64,000 bases of DNA, from positions 231,367 to 295,366 of the forward strand of contig CAXAZF010000004.1 of NCBI GenBank assembly GCA_963973455.1, written 5' to 3'. The notes below the pieces were generated by a model, which saw only the letters and a list, made by a program, of their open reading frames with translations, made no database searches and was not told where the DNA came from. The position numbers and the translations under genes are program-made. Shown in pieces: positions 16,962 through 26,181 of the stretch (positions are counted from its first letter, which is position 1; every line of letters begins with the position of its first letter). The stretch is from Marixanthomonas sp002364245 (GTDB lineage: Bacteria; Bacteroidota; Bacteroidia; Flavobacteriales; Flavobacteriaceae).

Positions 16962-17363
16962 TTGAAAAGTAGAATAATTGACATCCCAAAAATAGTAGAT
17001 AAAGAAGGAAGGGGAAATCTTTCCGTAATAGAAAAAGATGTATTGCCGTATTCGGTTAAACGGGTCTATTATTTGTATGATGTTCCTAGTGATTCTAGTC
17101 GCGGCGGACATGCACATAAAGAACAATTGGAGTTTCTAATTGCGGTAAGCGGTAGTTTTGACGTTGTCCTTGACGACGGAACCGAAACAAAAAAGGTAAC
17201 CCTTAACAAACCTAACAAAGGGTTGTTAATTGATACTAAAACTTGGCGGGAACTTGAAAACTTTTCCTCGGGTTCGGTATGTATTGTATTGTCTTCTGGC
17301 GAATTTGATGAAGCTGATTATATTAGGGAGTATGAGGACTTCAAATTATTTGTAAGCCGTTAG
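16962..17363 (+). CDS. fdtA: WxcM/FdtA-like dTDP-4-keto-6-deoxyglucose 3,4-ketoisomerase
   Basis: A 133-residue cupin. FdtA-type enzymes convert dTDP-4-keto-6-deoxyglucose to the 3-keto sugar that an FdtB transaminase uses. Motifs: DKEGRGNLSVIE, VKRVYYLYDVP, the cupin histidines in RGGHAHKEQ, VLDDGTETKKVTLN and GLLIDTKTWRELENFS. Length and order fit the family. The start is a TTG two bases after the GT4 gene. Its 3' end overlaps the convergent GT2 gene by 18 bp. The matching transaminase is 6 kb upstream on the same strand; no rmlA or rmlB is in the window. Confidence 0.9.
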   Translation: MKSRIIDIPKIVDKEGRGNLSVIEKDVLPYSVKRVYYLYDVPSDSSRGGHAHKEQLEFLIAVSGSFDVVLDDGTETKKVTLNKPNKGLLIDTKTWRELENFSSGSVCIVLSSGEFDEADYIREYEDFKLFVSR

Positions 17364-18293
17364 TCGAAGACCAAATTTTTCGAACAACACTTTGCTTTTA
17401 ACTAGTAGTTTTAATACAGTTGCAGGCTGTTTTAAAAGTTTCTGTTGTTTGGCGTTTAAATTGTTTAAGTCAATCCCCGAAACGTATTTTTTAAAAGCTG
17501 TAGTATCTCCGGCCAATTTATATTGAATGGCCAACGAATAACGGTTTAGGTCTAAATACTGTTTAAGAAAAGTATTTTTTAAGGCCTCTGCTTCGTATTT
17601 CTCCAGATCCATATACGTACGTTTTAACGTATTGGTGTTCGAAATTCGATTACTCCCGTCTAGATTATGAGTAGCAGAAATTTTAGTAGAAAAAGCCAAT
17701 GGAGAAGCTAATGCTGCTCGTATCCAAAGATCCGTATCTTCCCCAGCTCCGTGTGTAATGGTCGTGTCGAAGCCATTCAACGTTTCAAAAAAATCTTTCT
17801 TCATGCCAACTGCGGAAGTCCAAGCTAGAGCATCGGCTAAACTGTTTTTGAAGTAATCGTCAACTAAGCCTATCCAACCTTCTCCTTTTTTTAAAATAGG
17901 AGAAATCATAGAAGTGGTTAAGTTTTTATTATGCTTTTTATTATAAGCGGTAGCAAACCACTTGGCTTTTGGGAATTTTTCAGTAATCGTATGTATGTTT
18001 TCTAGATGAAACGGATACCAATAATCGTCTGCATCTAAAAAAACAATGTTTTCTGAAGTTGCTTTTTCTACTCCGTAATTTCTAGTGGGACCTACACCTT
18101 CATTTTTTTTACTGAAATAGTTGATTTTATCATCATCAACAGCTTTTACTACGTCTTCACTTTTATCGGTCGAGCCATCGTTTACAATAATCACTTCAAA
18201 ATCGGGAAACGTTTGAGACAAGAGACTATCCAATGTCTTTTGGATATCTTTTTCTTTATTGTAGAGTGGTATAATTACTGAAAACTTAGGCAT
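17346..18293 (-). CDS. Glycosyltransferase family 2
   Basis: A 315-residue GT-A enzyme. FSVIIPLYNKEKDIQKTLDS opens the fold, VNDGSTDKSEDV binds the nucleotide, FLDADDYWYP holds the metal-binding DxD, and GAGEDTDLWIRA carries the ED acid/base motif. A C-terminal tail of about 100 residues is alpha-helical and basic. Its start overlaps the end of the upstream GT2 gene by eight bases, so the two form a coupled pair transcribed against fdtA. Confidence 0.93.
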   Translation of the reverse strand: MPKFSVIIPLYNKEKDIQKTLDSLLSQTFPDFEVIIVNDGSTDKSEDVVKAVDDDKINYFSKKNEGVGPTRNYGVEKATSENIVFLDADDYWYPFHLENIHTITEKFPKAKWFATAYNKKHNKNLTTSMISPILKKGEGWIGLVDDYFKNSLADALAWTSAVGMKKDFFETLNGFDTTITHGAGEDTDLWIRAALASPLAFSTKISATHNLDGSNRISNTNTLKRTYMDLEKYEAEALKNTFLKQYLDLNRYSLAIQYKLAGDTTAFKKYVSGIDLNNLNAKQQKLLKQPATVLKLLVKSKVLFEKFGLRLTAYK

Positions 18294-19176
18294 TTCTTTT
18301 CAATTTATCATAATAATACAAGCGATACAAATCAAATAAAAACAACGATGGGTTTTTGGAATTGAAATTTGAAATCATTTGCTTTTCAAAAAGGGTTATA
18401 ATTTTTCTGAAAAGAGGTAACATTCTGTACTTTTTACCTTTTAAGTATGTTTTTTGAATGGGTCTTAAATCTGGTTGTATCAAACCTTTTTCTTCTAATA
18501 AAACGGTGGTCTCTACAGATTCTAACGATTTTTTGATAAAAATGGTGTTTTTTTCTAACCCTAAATGATACACAGGGTTATCAATATGTAGAACACGTAC
18601 TTCTTTCGTTTCTAATAGCTGTTTAAATAAATTATCAAGTCCGTATGTGTTAAAAGCAAGGTGTTTGTTTACAGAAATAAAGAGTTCCTTTTCAATTAAA
18701 AAACATCCAGAATTAATCGATAAAAAAGGAGTTTTATCCCTTTGCAAAACGGTTAAAGACTCTCTGGAATGTCCATATTTCCAGCGTAGCATGAGATCTA
18801 TATCGGGCTTTGTTTCAGCATAGTTTATCCCTCCAAATATAAGTTGAGCTTTATTCAAATTTTCAATAAAACGGCTTATAAAATCCTTATATTTTGGCAT
18901 TACATCGGCATCTAAAAACAACAACCAATTATACGTAGCTTCTTTTGCTAAATGGTCTCTTGAAGCAGTGCGTCCCTTGTTTTCCTTGCTTTCAATATAC
19001 CGACACTTATCCAGATTGTTTATAGTTCGGTTTTGGATTTTAATTTCTTTATTTGAAGAACAATCATCCAAAACAAGGATTTCATAATCGATGGGTTGTT
19101 CGGTACATTGCCCATGCAAGTTGGTAACCAACTTTATTATGTTATAATTATATGTGGGAATGAGTATCGAAATCAT
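18286..19176 (-). CDS. Glycosyltransferase family 2
   Basis: A 296-residue GT-A enzyme with MISILIPTYNYNIIKLV, LVLDDCSSNKEIK, ENKGRTASRDHL and the DxD in LLFLDADVMPKY. NSGCFLIEKELF and YGLDNLFKQLL match the second half of the catalytic domain. A short basic C-terminus follows. It is the first gene of the two-gene minus-strand unit. It differs enough from its neighbour to suggest a different linkage. Confidence 0.92.
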   Translation of the reverse strand: MISILIPTYNYNIIKLVTNLHGQCTEQPIDYEILVLDDCSSNKEIKIQNRTINNLDKCRYIESKENKGRTASRDHLAKEATYNWLLFLDADVMPKYKDFISRFIENLNKAQLIFGGINYAETKPDIDLMLRWKYGHSRESLTVLQRDKTPFLSINSGCFLIEKELFISVNKHLAFNTYGLDNLFKQLLETKEVRVLHIDNPVYHLGLEKNTIFIKKSLESVETTVLLEEKGLIQPDLRPIQKTYLKGKKYRMLPLFRKIITLFEKQMISNFNSKNPSLFLFDLYRLYYYDKLKRNA

Positions 19177-19274
19177 CGTTTCTTTCAGAAGAAAAGTATA
19201 ATTTTAAGGTTTTAAAAACATCTTTTTAACCATTTAATGGTAACTTAAACACTTAAACTGTTTTGTTATTGACT

Positions 19275-20099
19275 ATGAAAACACAAGACATTGCAAATAT
19301 AATCTATAACCGCATCTTAGAAGATAAATCCGAGCTTATTTCCAATTTTGAAAAAAGTAAAGAGGCGATAGGTTATTTCTATATCGATAATTTATTGCCT
19401 GAAGAACTTGCTCTACAAATAAGCAATGCTTTTCCTAAGAAGGAAGCTATGGTTTTAAAGAAAAGTTTGCGGGAATACAAGTATGTTGCTGCACAAATGG
19501 ATCAATATAACCCATTATTAGAACAAGTTATTTACGCATTTCAAGATGAGCGTATTGTTAAATTAGTAGGAGAAATATGCAGTATTGAAAATCCGGAACC
19601 GGATGAAAATTTATATGCTGGAGGTATTTCTTTAATGGCTGAAGGTAATTTTTTAAATCCCCATTTAGATAACTCACACGATAAAAACCGCAACAAATGG
19701 CGAGTGTTGAACTTGCTGTACTATGTTACACCAAATTGGGAAGATAGCTATGGCGGGCATTTAGAAGTATGGCCAAAAGGATTGGATAACGAACCAATAA
19801 CCATTTACAGCCGGTTTAATAGATTGGCCGTGATGGCAACACATCAAAAATCTTGGCATAGTGTAAGTCCAGTTACACATAACGGAGAACGTTGCTGTGT
19901 TTCCAATTACTACTTTTCAGACACTCCTTTAACTAATGAAGATCAGTTTCATGTAACTTCTTTTAGAGCTAGACCTGGTCAAAAGATTAAAGATGTAATT
20001 CTTCAAACTGATGCTTTCTTACGAATGGGTGTTCGGAAAGTATTTAAAAAAGGAATTACTGAAAATCCACATGTTTATAAAAAAGATAAGGAAGAATAA
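19275..20099 (+). CDS. 2-oxoglutarate/Fe(II)-dependent oxygenase
   Basis: A 274-residue double-stranded beta-helix enzyme. The ATG at 19275 (MKTQDIANII) is preferred to an in-frame TTG at 19263. The iron triad is visible: H130 and D132 in LNPHLDNSHD, and H195 in KSWHSVSPV; R206 (NGERCCVS) should bind 2-oxoglutarate. This is the 2OG-FeII_Oxy_3 pattern of prolyl-4-hydroxylase-like proteins that often sit in LPS and capsule loci. It is followed two bases later by the subtilase gene. The substrate is unknown; a sugar, lipid or protein hydroxylation is possible. Confidence 0.85.
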   Translation: MKTQDIANIIYNRILEDKSELISNFEKSKEAIGYFYIDNLLPEELALQISNAFPKKEAMVLKKSLREYKYVAAQMDQYNPLLEQVIYAFQDERIVKLVGEICSIENPEPDENLYAGGISLMAEGNFLNPHLDNSHDKNRNKWRVLNLLYYVTPNWEDSYGGHLEVWPKGLDNEPITIYSRFNRLAVMATHQKSWHSVSPVTHNGERCCVSNYYFSDTPLTNEDQFHVTSFRARPGQKIKDVILQTDAFLRMGVRKVFKKGITENPHVYKKDKEE

Positions 20100-20101
20100 G
20101 T

Positions 20102-21727
20102 ATGAGGAATATAATTTTTCTGTGTTTTTGTTTTGTAACCCTCTCTTCTTTGTCACAAGAAAAAGCTTGGATGTATTTGCGGGCACATGATAGTTTGTTT
20201 GCTCCAGAATTTTCAAAAGTTGGTGATCATTTAATTTACAATGGAAATGATACAAAACTTAAAAATATACTTCAGAAATATAAAGTATTTGAATTCAAAA
20301 AAACCTATAAAAAAGCTACCTATAAAAACCTAAAAAAAACCTTTTTTGTAATTGCAGATAAGGAAAGTTTGTTGAACGATTTGTTAAAAAAAACGGATCA
20401 TCTTTTTGAATCTGGTGAGTTGATAGCTTCAGCAGACAAAAAAATATTCGAACCCAATGATTACGGGTTAACTAGTACCATAGGAGCTAATAAAGGGGTG
20501 CAAGCAAATTTGGATTATTTTGACTTTTTAAAAGTGCCTAAGGCATGGTACTACACAACAGGCTCACGGAATGTTGCAGTGGGCATATCTGATGCATCCG
20601 TAGATACAACAAATGCTGAATTTAAAGGGAAAACCAAGGTGCTTAGTCCTTCACCTCTTGCTAAGGGACACGGGAATGGAGTAGCAGGAATTACTGCGGC
20701 TCAAGGGAATAACGGTTATGGCGTGGCTGGAATTTGTTATGACTGCTCTATTTATGCCACTGGATTTGGTAAATTTGAAGAATTAAGCCAATTGGTAGAG
20801 CTCTCTCGTGCTGGGGCTAAGGTGGTAAATTGCAGTTGGGTAGGAAGGACCTATCATCAAACTGCACAAGATGCTATTGACAAAATGTATAAAAACGGAA
20901 CTATTATTGTCGCAGCAGCTGGAAATGACGACTGGTCCAAAACCAAAGGTAAAAAACTCTTTTATCCTGCTTCGTACGATCATGTGATTTCTGTGGCTTC
21001 TATGAGTTATAAATATGAAACTGTTGAAGATCATACATTAGTAAGTAAAAAGGGAAATTATTATGGTGAAAACATTCGGGGTTATTTAGGTAGGACCTTG
21101 GGTTTTAAAGATAAAGAAACGCTTACAGGCCCATTTAATTATCCAGTTTCATTAACTACATTAAATCCTGAGGTAGATCTGGTAGCACCCTCTTCTGGAC
21201 AGTTCCGTATTTCAAAATGGATGCTGGAAGATGAAATAGAATATATTTGGGAAGCCAGTTCGCCTACGGCACCTTTGGTAACCGGCACTATCGGGCTTAT
21301 GTTTTCACTCTACCCATGTTTGCCACCAGACGAAGTAGAAAGTATTTTAAAACTTACTGCGTGGAATATAGATTCTATAGGAGATAATATGAAATATAAA
21401 GGAAATTATGGAGCGGGAGCTTTGCAAACAGGAGATGCTGTAGAAATGGTATATCAAATGGTTGCTGAAGGTGAAACAGTAACGATTGATAATCAAAACT
21501 TCTCACGATGGGATTTTAAGTTGACTACATATTCTGAAAAAACCATCCTGAAAAATCAACAATTTACAGATGCTGCAACTCTTAATCTAACGTCGAAAAA
21601 CCAAATAGTCCTTTCTGAAAACACGGTCCTTAAACCCAATAAACAAGGAAATATCCGCCTTAAAATTAATCCGTCACTACAAAAAGAATGTGAATTAGAA
21701 CTTAGAGAAGGATTTCCAAAAAATTAG
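20102..21727 (+). CDS. Subtilisin-like serine peptidase (S8), exported
   Basis: A 541-residue protein with a signal peptide (hydrophobic IIFLCFCFVTLSSLS). An N-terminal prodomain-like region (about 25-120) is followed by the S8 domain: D164 in GISDASVD, H190 in KGHGNGVAG, oxyanion N275 in AAAGNDDW, and S387 in EASSPTAPLVTG. The serine motif is A-S-S-P-T-A-P, not the usual G-T-S-x-A-x-P. The last ~90 residues form a beta-rich tail without a recognisable T9SS domain. It starts two bases after the oxygenase and its 3' end overlaps the convergent ftsE by four bases. Likely secreted or periplasmic. Confidence 0.9.
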   Translation: MRNIIFLCFCFVTLSSLSQEKAWMYLRAHDSLFAPEFSKVGDHLIYNGNDTKLKNILQKYKVFEFKKTYKKATYKNLKKTFFVIADKESLLNDLLKKTDHLFESGELIASADKKIFEPNDYGLTSTIGANKGVQANLDYFDFLKVPKAWYYTTGSRNVAVGISDASVDTTNAEFKGKTKVLSPSPLAKGHGNGVAGITAAQGNNGYGVAGICYDCSIYATGFGKFEELSQLVELSRAGAKVVNCSWVGRTYHQTAQDAIDKMYKNGTIIVAAAGNDDWSKTKGKKLFYPASYDHVISVASMSYKYETVEDHTLVSKKGNYYGENIRGYLGRTLGFKDKETLTGPFNYPVSLTTLNPEVDLVAPSSGQFRISKWMLEDEIEYIWEASSPTAPLVTGTIGLMFSLYPCLPPDEVESILKLTAWNIDSIGDNMKYKGNYGAGALQTGDAVEMVYQMVAEGETVTIDNQNFSRWDFKLTTYSEKTILKNQQFTDAATLNLTSKNQIVLSENTVLKPNKQGNIRLKINPSLQKECELELREGFPKN

Positions 21728-22407
21728 ACTGTTTTCTGCACCACCTCAAAGATTTGATTTTCATCACACTTCAAGGTTTTGGAAGGGTACTTTAGCAATA
21801 ACGCATAATCGTGTGTGGCCATTAAAATGGTGTTGCCGTTTTTATTAATTTCTTGTAGCACCTCCATTACTTCCACACTGGTTTGTGGGTCTAAGTTCCC
21901 GGTAGGTTCATCCGCTAAAATTAACTCTGGATCGTTTAATAACGCTCTTGCAATGGCTACTCGCTGTTGTTCTCCACCAGACAATTGATACGGATATTTA
22001 AACGCTTTGGTTTTCATATCTACTTTTCCTAAAACTTGGTCAATTTTAGCATCCATTTCTTTTTTGTCTTTCCAGCCAGTAGCGGTCAATACAAAAAGAA
22101 GGTTGTCTTTTACGGTACGGTCGTTCAGTAATTTAAAATCTTGAAAAACAACACCAAGTTTTCTTCGTAAAAAAGGGATGTCCTTTTCTTTAAGCGTTGG
22201 TAAATCGTAACCTACAATTTCGCCTTTTCCTTCTTGCAAGGGCAGATCGCCGTAAAGTGTTTTCATAAAACTACTCTTTCCGGTTCCGGTTTTTCCAATT
22301 AAATACACAAATTCCCCTTTTTCAACCCGAACGGAAACATCAGATAAGATAAGGTTTTCCCGTTGGTAGATAGCGGCGTCTTTTAATTCTAAAACCGGTT
22401 GCGACAT
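21724..22407 (-). CDS. ftsE: Cell-division ABC ATPase FtsE
   Basis: A 227-residue ABC ATPase: Walker A GKTGTGKSS, Q-loop VFQDFKLL, signature LSGGEQQRVAIARALL, Walker B LILADEPTGNLDP and the H-switch MATHDY. FtsE works with the permease FtsX to drive periplasmic peptidoglycan hydrolases at the septum. FRRKLGVVFQDFKLL-type spacing and length fit the FtsE branch rather than LolD. No ftsX is adjacent. It has its own promoter. Confidence 0.85.
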   Translation of the reverse strand: MSQPVLELKDAAIYQRENLILSDVSVRVEKGEFVYLIGKTGTGKSSFMKTLYGDLPLQEGKGEIVGYDLPTLKEKDIPFLRRKLGVVFQDFKLLNDRTVKDNLLFVLTATGWKDKKEMDAKIDQVLGKVDMKTKAFKYPYQLSGGEQQRVAIARALLNDPELILADEPTGNLDPQTSVEVMEVLQEINKNGNTILMATHDYALLLKYPSKTLKCDENQIFEVVQKTV

Positions 22408-22440
22408 AATAATGTGTTGTGTTTATTTAGGTTGAGACTT

Positions 22441-22471
22441 CAAATGTAATTTGAAATATAACGAACTGCAA
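22441..22471 (-). promoter_or_regulatory. Promoter of ftsE
   Basis: Minus strand: TTG (22469-22471), 20 bp, TACATTTG (22441-22448); a full consensus match 33 bases before the ATG. Confidence 0.7.
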
Positions 22472-22502
22472 TAGTTAAGTAAGTAATGTTTAAAACGTAA
22501 GA

Positions 22503-22967
22503 TTATTGCTGTGTATTTACTTTTTCTTTCAACTTTTCAATCTCTTTTTGTTGTTGAAGCGTATAAATAGTAAGCTCTTCAATCTTTTTCAACAATAACA
22601 AGTTCATTTCTTTCAACGACATTCCTTCATTTTCCATTGTTTCAGCAGAAGGAATTTCTGGTAAATGGTTATGTTTTTTTAAATAGGCTTCCAATTCAGG
22701 TAACGAGATAAGTTTATAGTTTGGCATTTTTTCCGAAGTACCAGTAAAATAATGTTCAAACACATAATCGGGAGCAACGGCGCCTTGTAAATCGACCAAA
22801 ACCTCTTGGGTGTGTATTTTGCCTTTAACGGTTAATAATTCGTCCGGTTGTTCGGTGCCAATGCCTATTTTTCCATTTTTTTCGGTCAAATTTTTAAACG
22901 GGTTACGTTGCGCACTTAAACTAAACGTTATGAATAGCATTAGGAGTGCAAAAACTGTTTTTTTCAT
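22503..22967 (-). CDS. Exported tail-fibre-like protein with C-terminal coiled coil
   Basis: A 154-residue protein from the ATG at 22967, where a signal peptide begins (TVFALLMLFITFSLSAQ). The middle has GKIGIGTEQPDELLTVKGKI, and the end has HNHLPEIPSAETMENEGMSL followed by a heptad-rich helix (LLLLKKIEELTIYTLQQQKE). This ending is common in large Bacteroidota surface proteins, where it resembles the trimerising chaperone part of tail-fibre proteins; here it stands almost alone. It may trimerise. Function unknown. Confidence 0.8.
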   Translation of the reverse strand: MKKTVFALLMLFITFSLSAQRNPFKNLTEKNGKIGIGTEQPDELLTVKGKIHTQEVLVDLQGAVAPDYVFEHYFTGTSEKMPNYKLISLPELEAYLKKHNHLPEIPSAETMENEGMSLKEMNLLLLKKIEELTIYTLQQQKEIEKLKEKVNTQQ

Positions 22968-23085
22968 CTTATTATAAATTCTGAAATGAAACATAAATGT
23001 ACTTGATTTTTTTGAGAGGTTGCTAAAGGTTTCTTAAAAACATAATTATCGCATCCATCTTTCGTTACAGATTAAGACAATAATG

Positions 23086-23093
23086 TAATTTTG
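23086..23093 (+). promoter_or_regulatory. -7 promoter element of the TPR gene
   Basis: TAATTTTG matches TAnnTTTG, 20 bases before the ATG at 23114. A weak TTA rather than TTG lies 18 bp upstream. Confidence 0.4.
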
Positions 23094-23113
23094 TTATCAA
23101 AAACCTCAAGCCC

Positions 23114-26100
23114 ATGCGCAAAACCTTGTTTGCATTTACTGTTTTTCTATTTATTTCCACATATGCTTTTTCTCAGCAAACTGCTGCGTTAACCAATGAT
23201 TTAGTGGATTATAACAAAGCGATTGAACTCTACAACAACAACCAGTTTTTAGCAGCTCAAACGTTGTTTTCTAAAGTAAAATCAACTGCTGAAGAAGAAA
23301 CCATTGAAGGTGATTGTGCGTATTACATTGCCAATTGTGCCGTGCGGTTAAATCAGCAGAATGCCGATCAATTAATGGAAGAGTTTGTAGAAGACTACCC
23401 AACCAGCATTAAGCGTAACGATGCCTATATTAACGTAGCAAACTACTATTTTGAAAACGGAAAATATTCGTATGCACGCAAATGGTACGATAAAGTGGAT
23501 GAAAGCAGCTTGAGCCGAGGTGAAATGGAAAAGTATAATTTCAATAACGGCTATGCATACTTTAAAAGTAAGCGGTATAACGAAGCAAAAAAATACTTAA
23601 ATCGGGTTTCCACTTCTCAAAAGTATGGTTCGCAAGCTAAATATTACTTAGGGTATATTGCTTACGAAGGTGATGATTATGAGCAAGCAAATCAGCAGTT
23701 TGAAGAAATTAAAGGCGATGAACGCTACTCGGAAGACTTATCCTACTATCAAGCTGATATGAACTTCAAACTAGGGGATTTTCAAAAAGCAATCGATTTA
23801 GGAAAAGAACAGTACGATTCTTCCAGTCCGAAGGAACGCAGCGAACTTTCCAAAATCATCGGCGAAAGTTATTTCAACTTAGGGCAATATGCTGAGGCGA
23901 TTCCTTATTTAAAGGAATACAAAGGAAAACGTGGCAAGTGGAACAATACCGATTATTACCAATTGGGATATGCGTATTACAAGCAAGGGGATTACCAGAG
24001 CGCGATTAACGAATTCAATAAAATCATCGACGGAAATAATTCTGTAGCGCAAAATGCGTATTACCATTTAGCGGAAAGCTATTTAAAGCTGGACCAAAAA
24101 CAGCAAGCGTTGAATGCGTTTAAAAATGCTTCGGAAATGAATTTTTCCGCAGAAATTAAAGAAGACGCTTTCCTGAACTACGCAAAACTAAGTTACCAAA
24201 TAGGGAACAGTTACCAAAGCGCACCAGAAGTTTTGTTATCGTTTATTGAAGCCTATCCAGACAATAAAAACAATGAAACGTTACAAAATTTGTTGATTGA
24301 TTCATACATCACATCAAAAAATTACAAAGGCGCGATGGAATTGTTAGAAAACAACAAAGCGTTTGAAAATAAATTAGCCTACCAAAAAGTGGCTTTTTTC
24401 CGTGGTGTAGAATTATATAATGAAGGGAATTATACCGAAGCGAAAGCATTGTTTAATAAATCGTTACAGGAGCCTCGAGATACAAAATATACTGCAAGAG
24501 CAACCTACTGGAAAGCCGAAAGCGATTACCAATTGTCCGATTTTGACGAAGCATTAATTGGTTATAAACAATATCTACAACTACCGGAAGCAGCTTCCAC
24601 ACCAGAATATGACAATGCTCGGTACAACTTAGCGTATAACCAATTCAAGTTGAAAAACTATTCCGAAGCCATTACCAATTTTAAAGGATATTTGGAAAGC
24701 TCATCGGCAAACGGCGCTCGAAAACAGGACGCGTATTTACGATTAGGAGATAGTTATTTTGTGACGAGTCAATACTGGCCAGCAATGGAAAATTATAACA
24801 AAGCCATTGAAGTTGGTGCTGCGGATGAAGATTATGCCGCGTTTCAAAAAGCAATTAGTTATGGTTTTGTCGATAGAACTGATCAGAAAATTGAAGGGTT
24901 ACAAAACTTCTTGCGTACATACGTAAAATCCGTGTACCGCGATGATGCTTTATATGAATTAGGAAACACCTACGTATCTCAAAATAAAAACAACGAAGCG
25001 TTAAGAATCTACGATAACTTGATTCAAAACATCCCGAAGAGTATTTATAAACCAAGGGCGTTAATGAAAAAAGCGTTGATTTTGGACAATACAGGAAATA
25101 GTAATGAAGCGTTGGCTATTTTTAAGCAGGTAGCCAGTGAGTATCCTTCGACACCTGAAGCTGTGCAAGCTGTTTCTTCAGCAAAAATTATTTACATAGA
25201 TCAAGGGCAAGTAGATCAATATGCCAATTGGGTGAATACGTTAGATTATGTATCAGTAGAAGATAGCGAGTTGGACGATGCTACTTATCAAGCTGCTGAA
25301 AAACCGTATTTAGAGAATAAAATCAGTCAAGCGATTAGCCGTTTTGAAGCCTATTTAAAAGAATTTCCAAACGGGAAAAATGCGTTAGATGCACACTTTT
25401 ATTTAGGTCAGTTATATTTTGCTGAAACAGAAAAAGAGAAAGCCATTCCGCATTATGAATATGTGGTGTCTAGAGAGCAAAATGAATTTACAGAGCCAGC
25501 TTTGGCCCGAGTTTCAGAACTGTATTTAGGAAAGAATAATTACGAGAAAGCTCTCAGTTATTTGAAGCGCTTGGAAACTAGTGCCAATTCACAACAGAAT
25601 ATCATCTTTGCACAGACCAACAGCATGAAAGCCAGTTACGAGTTGAAACAATATGCTGAAGCGGTTGGGTATGCTGAAAAAGTACTTCAGAATTCTAAAA
25701 TAGATAACAGTATTAAAAGTGATGCGCAAGTAATTATTGCCCGTTCGGCCATGAAAACCAATGACGAAGCAAAAGCCAAGAAAGCATATGTTGAGGTTGG
25801 TAAAATAGCAACAGGAGAATTGGCTGCTGAAGCATTGTATTACGATGCTTATTTTAAAAGAAAAGAAGGAAGTTTGAAAGCTTCGAATGAATCGGTACAG
25901 CGATTGGCCAAAGATTATCCGGGCTACAAATTATACGGTGCAAAAGGATTGTTGCTAATGGCGAAGAACTTTTACGACTTAAAAGATGCCTACCAAGCCA
26001 CCTATATTTTGGATAGCTTGATTAAAAACTTTAGCGATTACACAGAGATTGTAAACGAAGCCAAAGCAGAACTTTCTAAAATTAAAGCTGCTGAAGCAAA

Positions 26101-26134
26101 AACAAACGCTTCGGTAGAAACTGAAGAAAACTAA
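23114..26134 (+). CDS. Large exported tetratricopeptide-repeat protein
   Basis: A 1006-residue protein with a signal peptide (TLFAFTVFLFISTYAFSQ). Nearly the whole length is TPR units with the W/Y-A-L-G-Y-A-F-A-P pattern, for example QAKYYLGYIAYEGDDYEQAN, YQLGYAYYKQGDYQSAINEF and ALYELGNTYVSQNKNNEALR; I count well over a dozen. The end is charged and Ala/Glu-rich. It is followed after 47 bp by a beta-barrel gene and then a thioredoxin-like gene, so it is probably a periplasmic scaffold acting with that outer-membrane protein. Precise role unknown. Confidence 0.9.
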   Translation: MRKTLFAFTVFLFISTYAFSQQTAALTNDLVDYNKAIELYNNNQFLAAQTLFSKVKSTAEEETIEGDCAYYIANCAVRLNQQNADQLMEEFVEDYPTSIKRNDAYINVANYYFENGKYSYARKWYDKVDESSLSRGEMEKYNFNNGYAYFKSKRYNEAKKYLNRVSTSQKYGSQAKYYLGYIAYEGDDYEQANQQFEEIKGDERYSEDLSYYQADMNFKLGDFQKAIDLGKEQYDSSSPKERSELSKIIGESYFNLGQYAEAIPYLKEYKGKRGKWNNTDYYQLGYAYYKQGDYQSAINEFNKIIDGNNSVAQNAYYHLAESYLKLDQKQQALNAFKNASEMNFSAEIKEDAFLNYAKLSYQIGNSYQSAPEVLLSFIEAYPDNKNNETLQNLLIDSYITSKNYKGAMELLENNKAFENKLAYQKVAFFRGVELYNEGNYTEAKALFNKSLQEPRDTKYTARATYWKAESDYQLSDFDEALIGYKQYLQLPEAASTPEYDNARYNLAYNQFKLKNYSEAITNFKGYLESSSANGARKQDAYLRLGDSYFVTSQYWPAMENYNKAIEVGAADEDYAAFQKAISYGFVDRTDQKIEGLQNFLRTYVKSVYRDDALYELGNTYVSQNKNNEALRIYDNLIQNIPKSIYKPRALMKKALILDNTGNSNEALAIFKQVASEYPSTPEAVQAVSSAKIIYIDQGQVDQYANWVNTLDYVSVEDSELDDATYQAAEKPYLENKISQAISRFEAYLKEFPNGKNALDAHFYLGQLYFAETEKEKAIPHYEYVVSREQNEFTEPALARVSELYLGKNNYEKALSYLKRLETSANSQQNIIFAQTNSMKASYELKQYAEAVGYAEKVLQNSKIDNSIKSDAQVIIARSAMKTNDEAKAKKAYVEVGKIATGELAAEALYYDAYFKRKEGSLKASNESVQRLAKDYPGYKLYGAKGLLLMAKNFYDLKDAYQATYILDSLIKNFSDYTEIVNEAKAELSKIKAAEAKTNASVETEEN

Positions 26135-26181
26135 ACGTTTAGCTACAAAAAATTAAAGAATCAAACCTCTCAATATAACTT

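Noticed and set aside
7658..19176. Polysaccharide locus as a recently acquired island
   Set aside because: There is no transposase, integrase, flanking repeat or obvious base-composition jump by eye. Such loci vary among strains, but transfer cannot be shown from this window alone.
21724..22407. LolD partner for the LolC/E-type permease at 33749
   Set aside because: The ATPase is 11 kb away, and its sequence and stand-alone setting fit the FtsE branch better.
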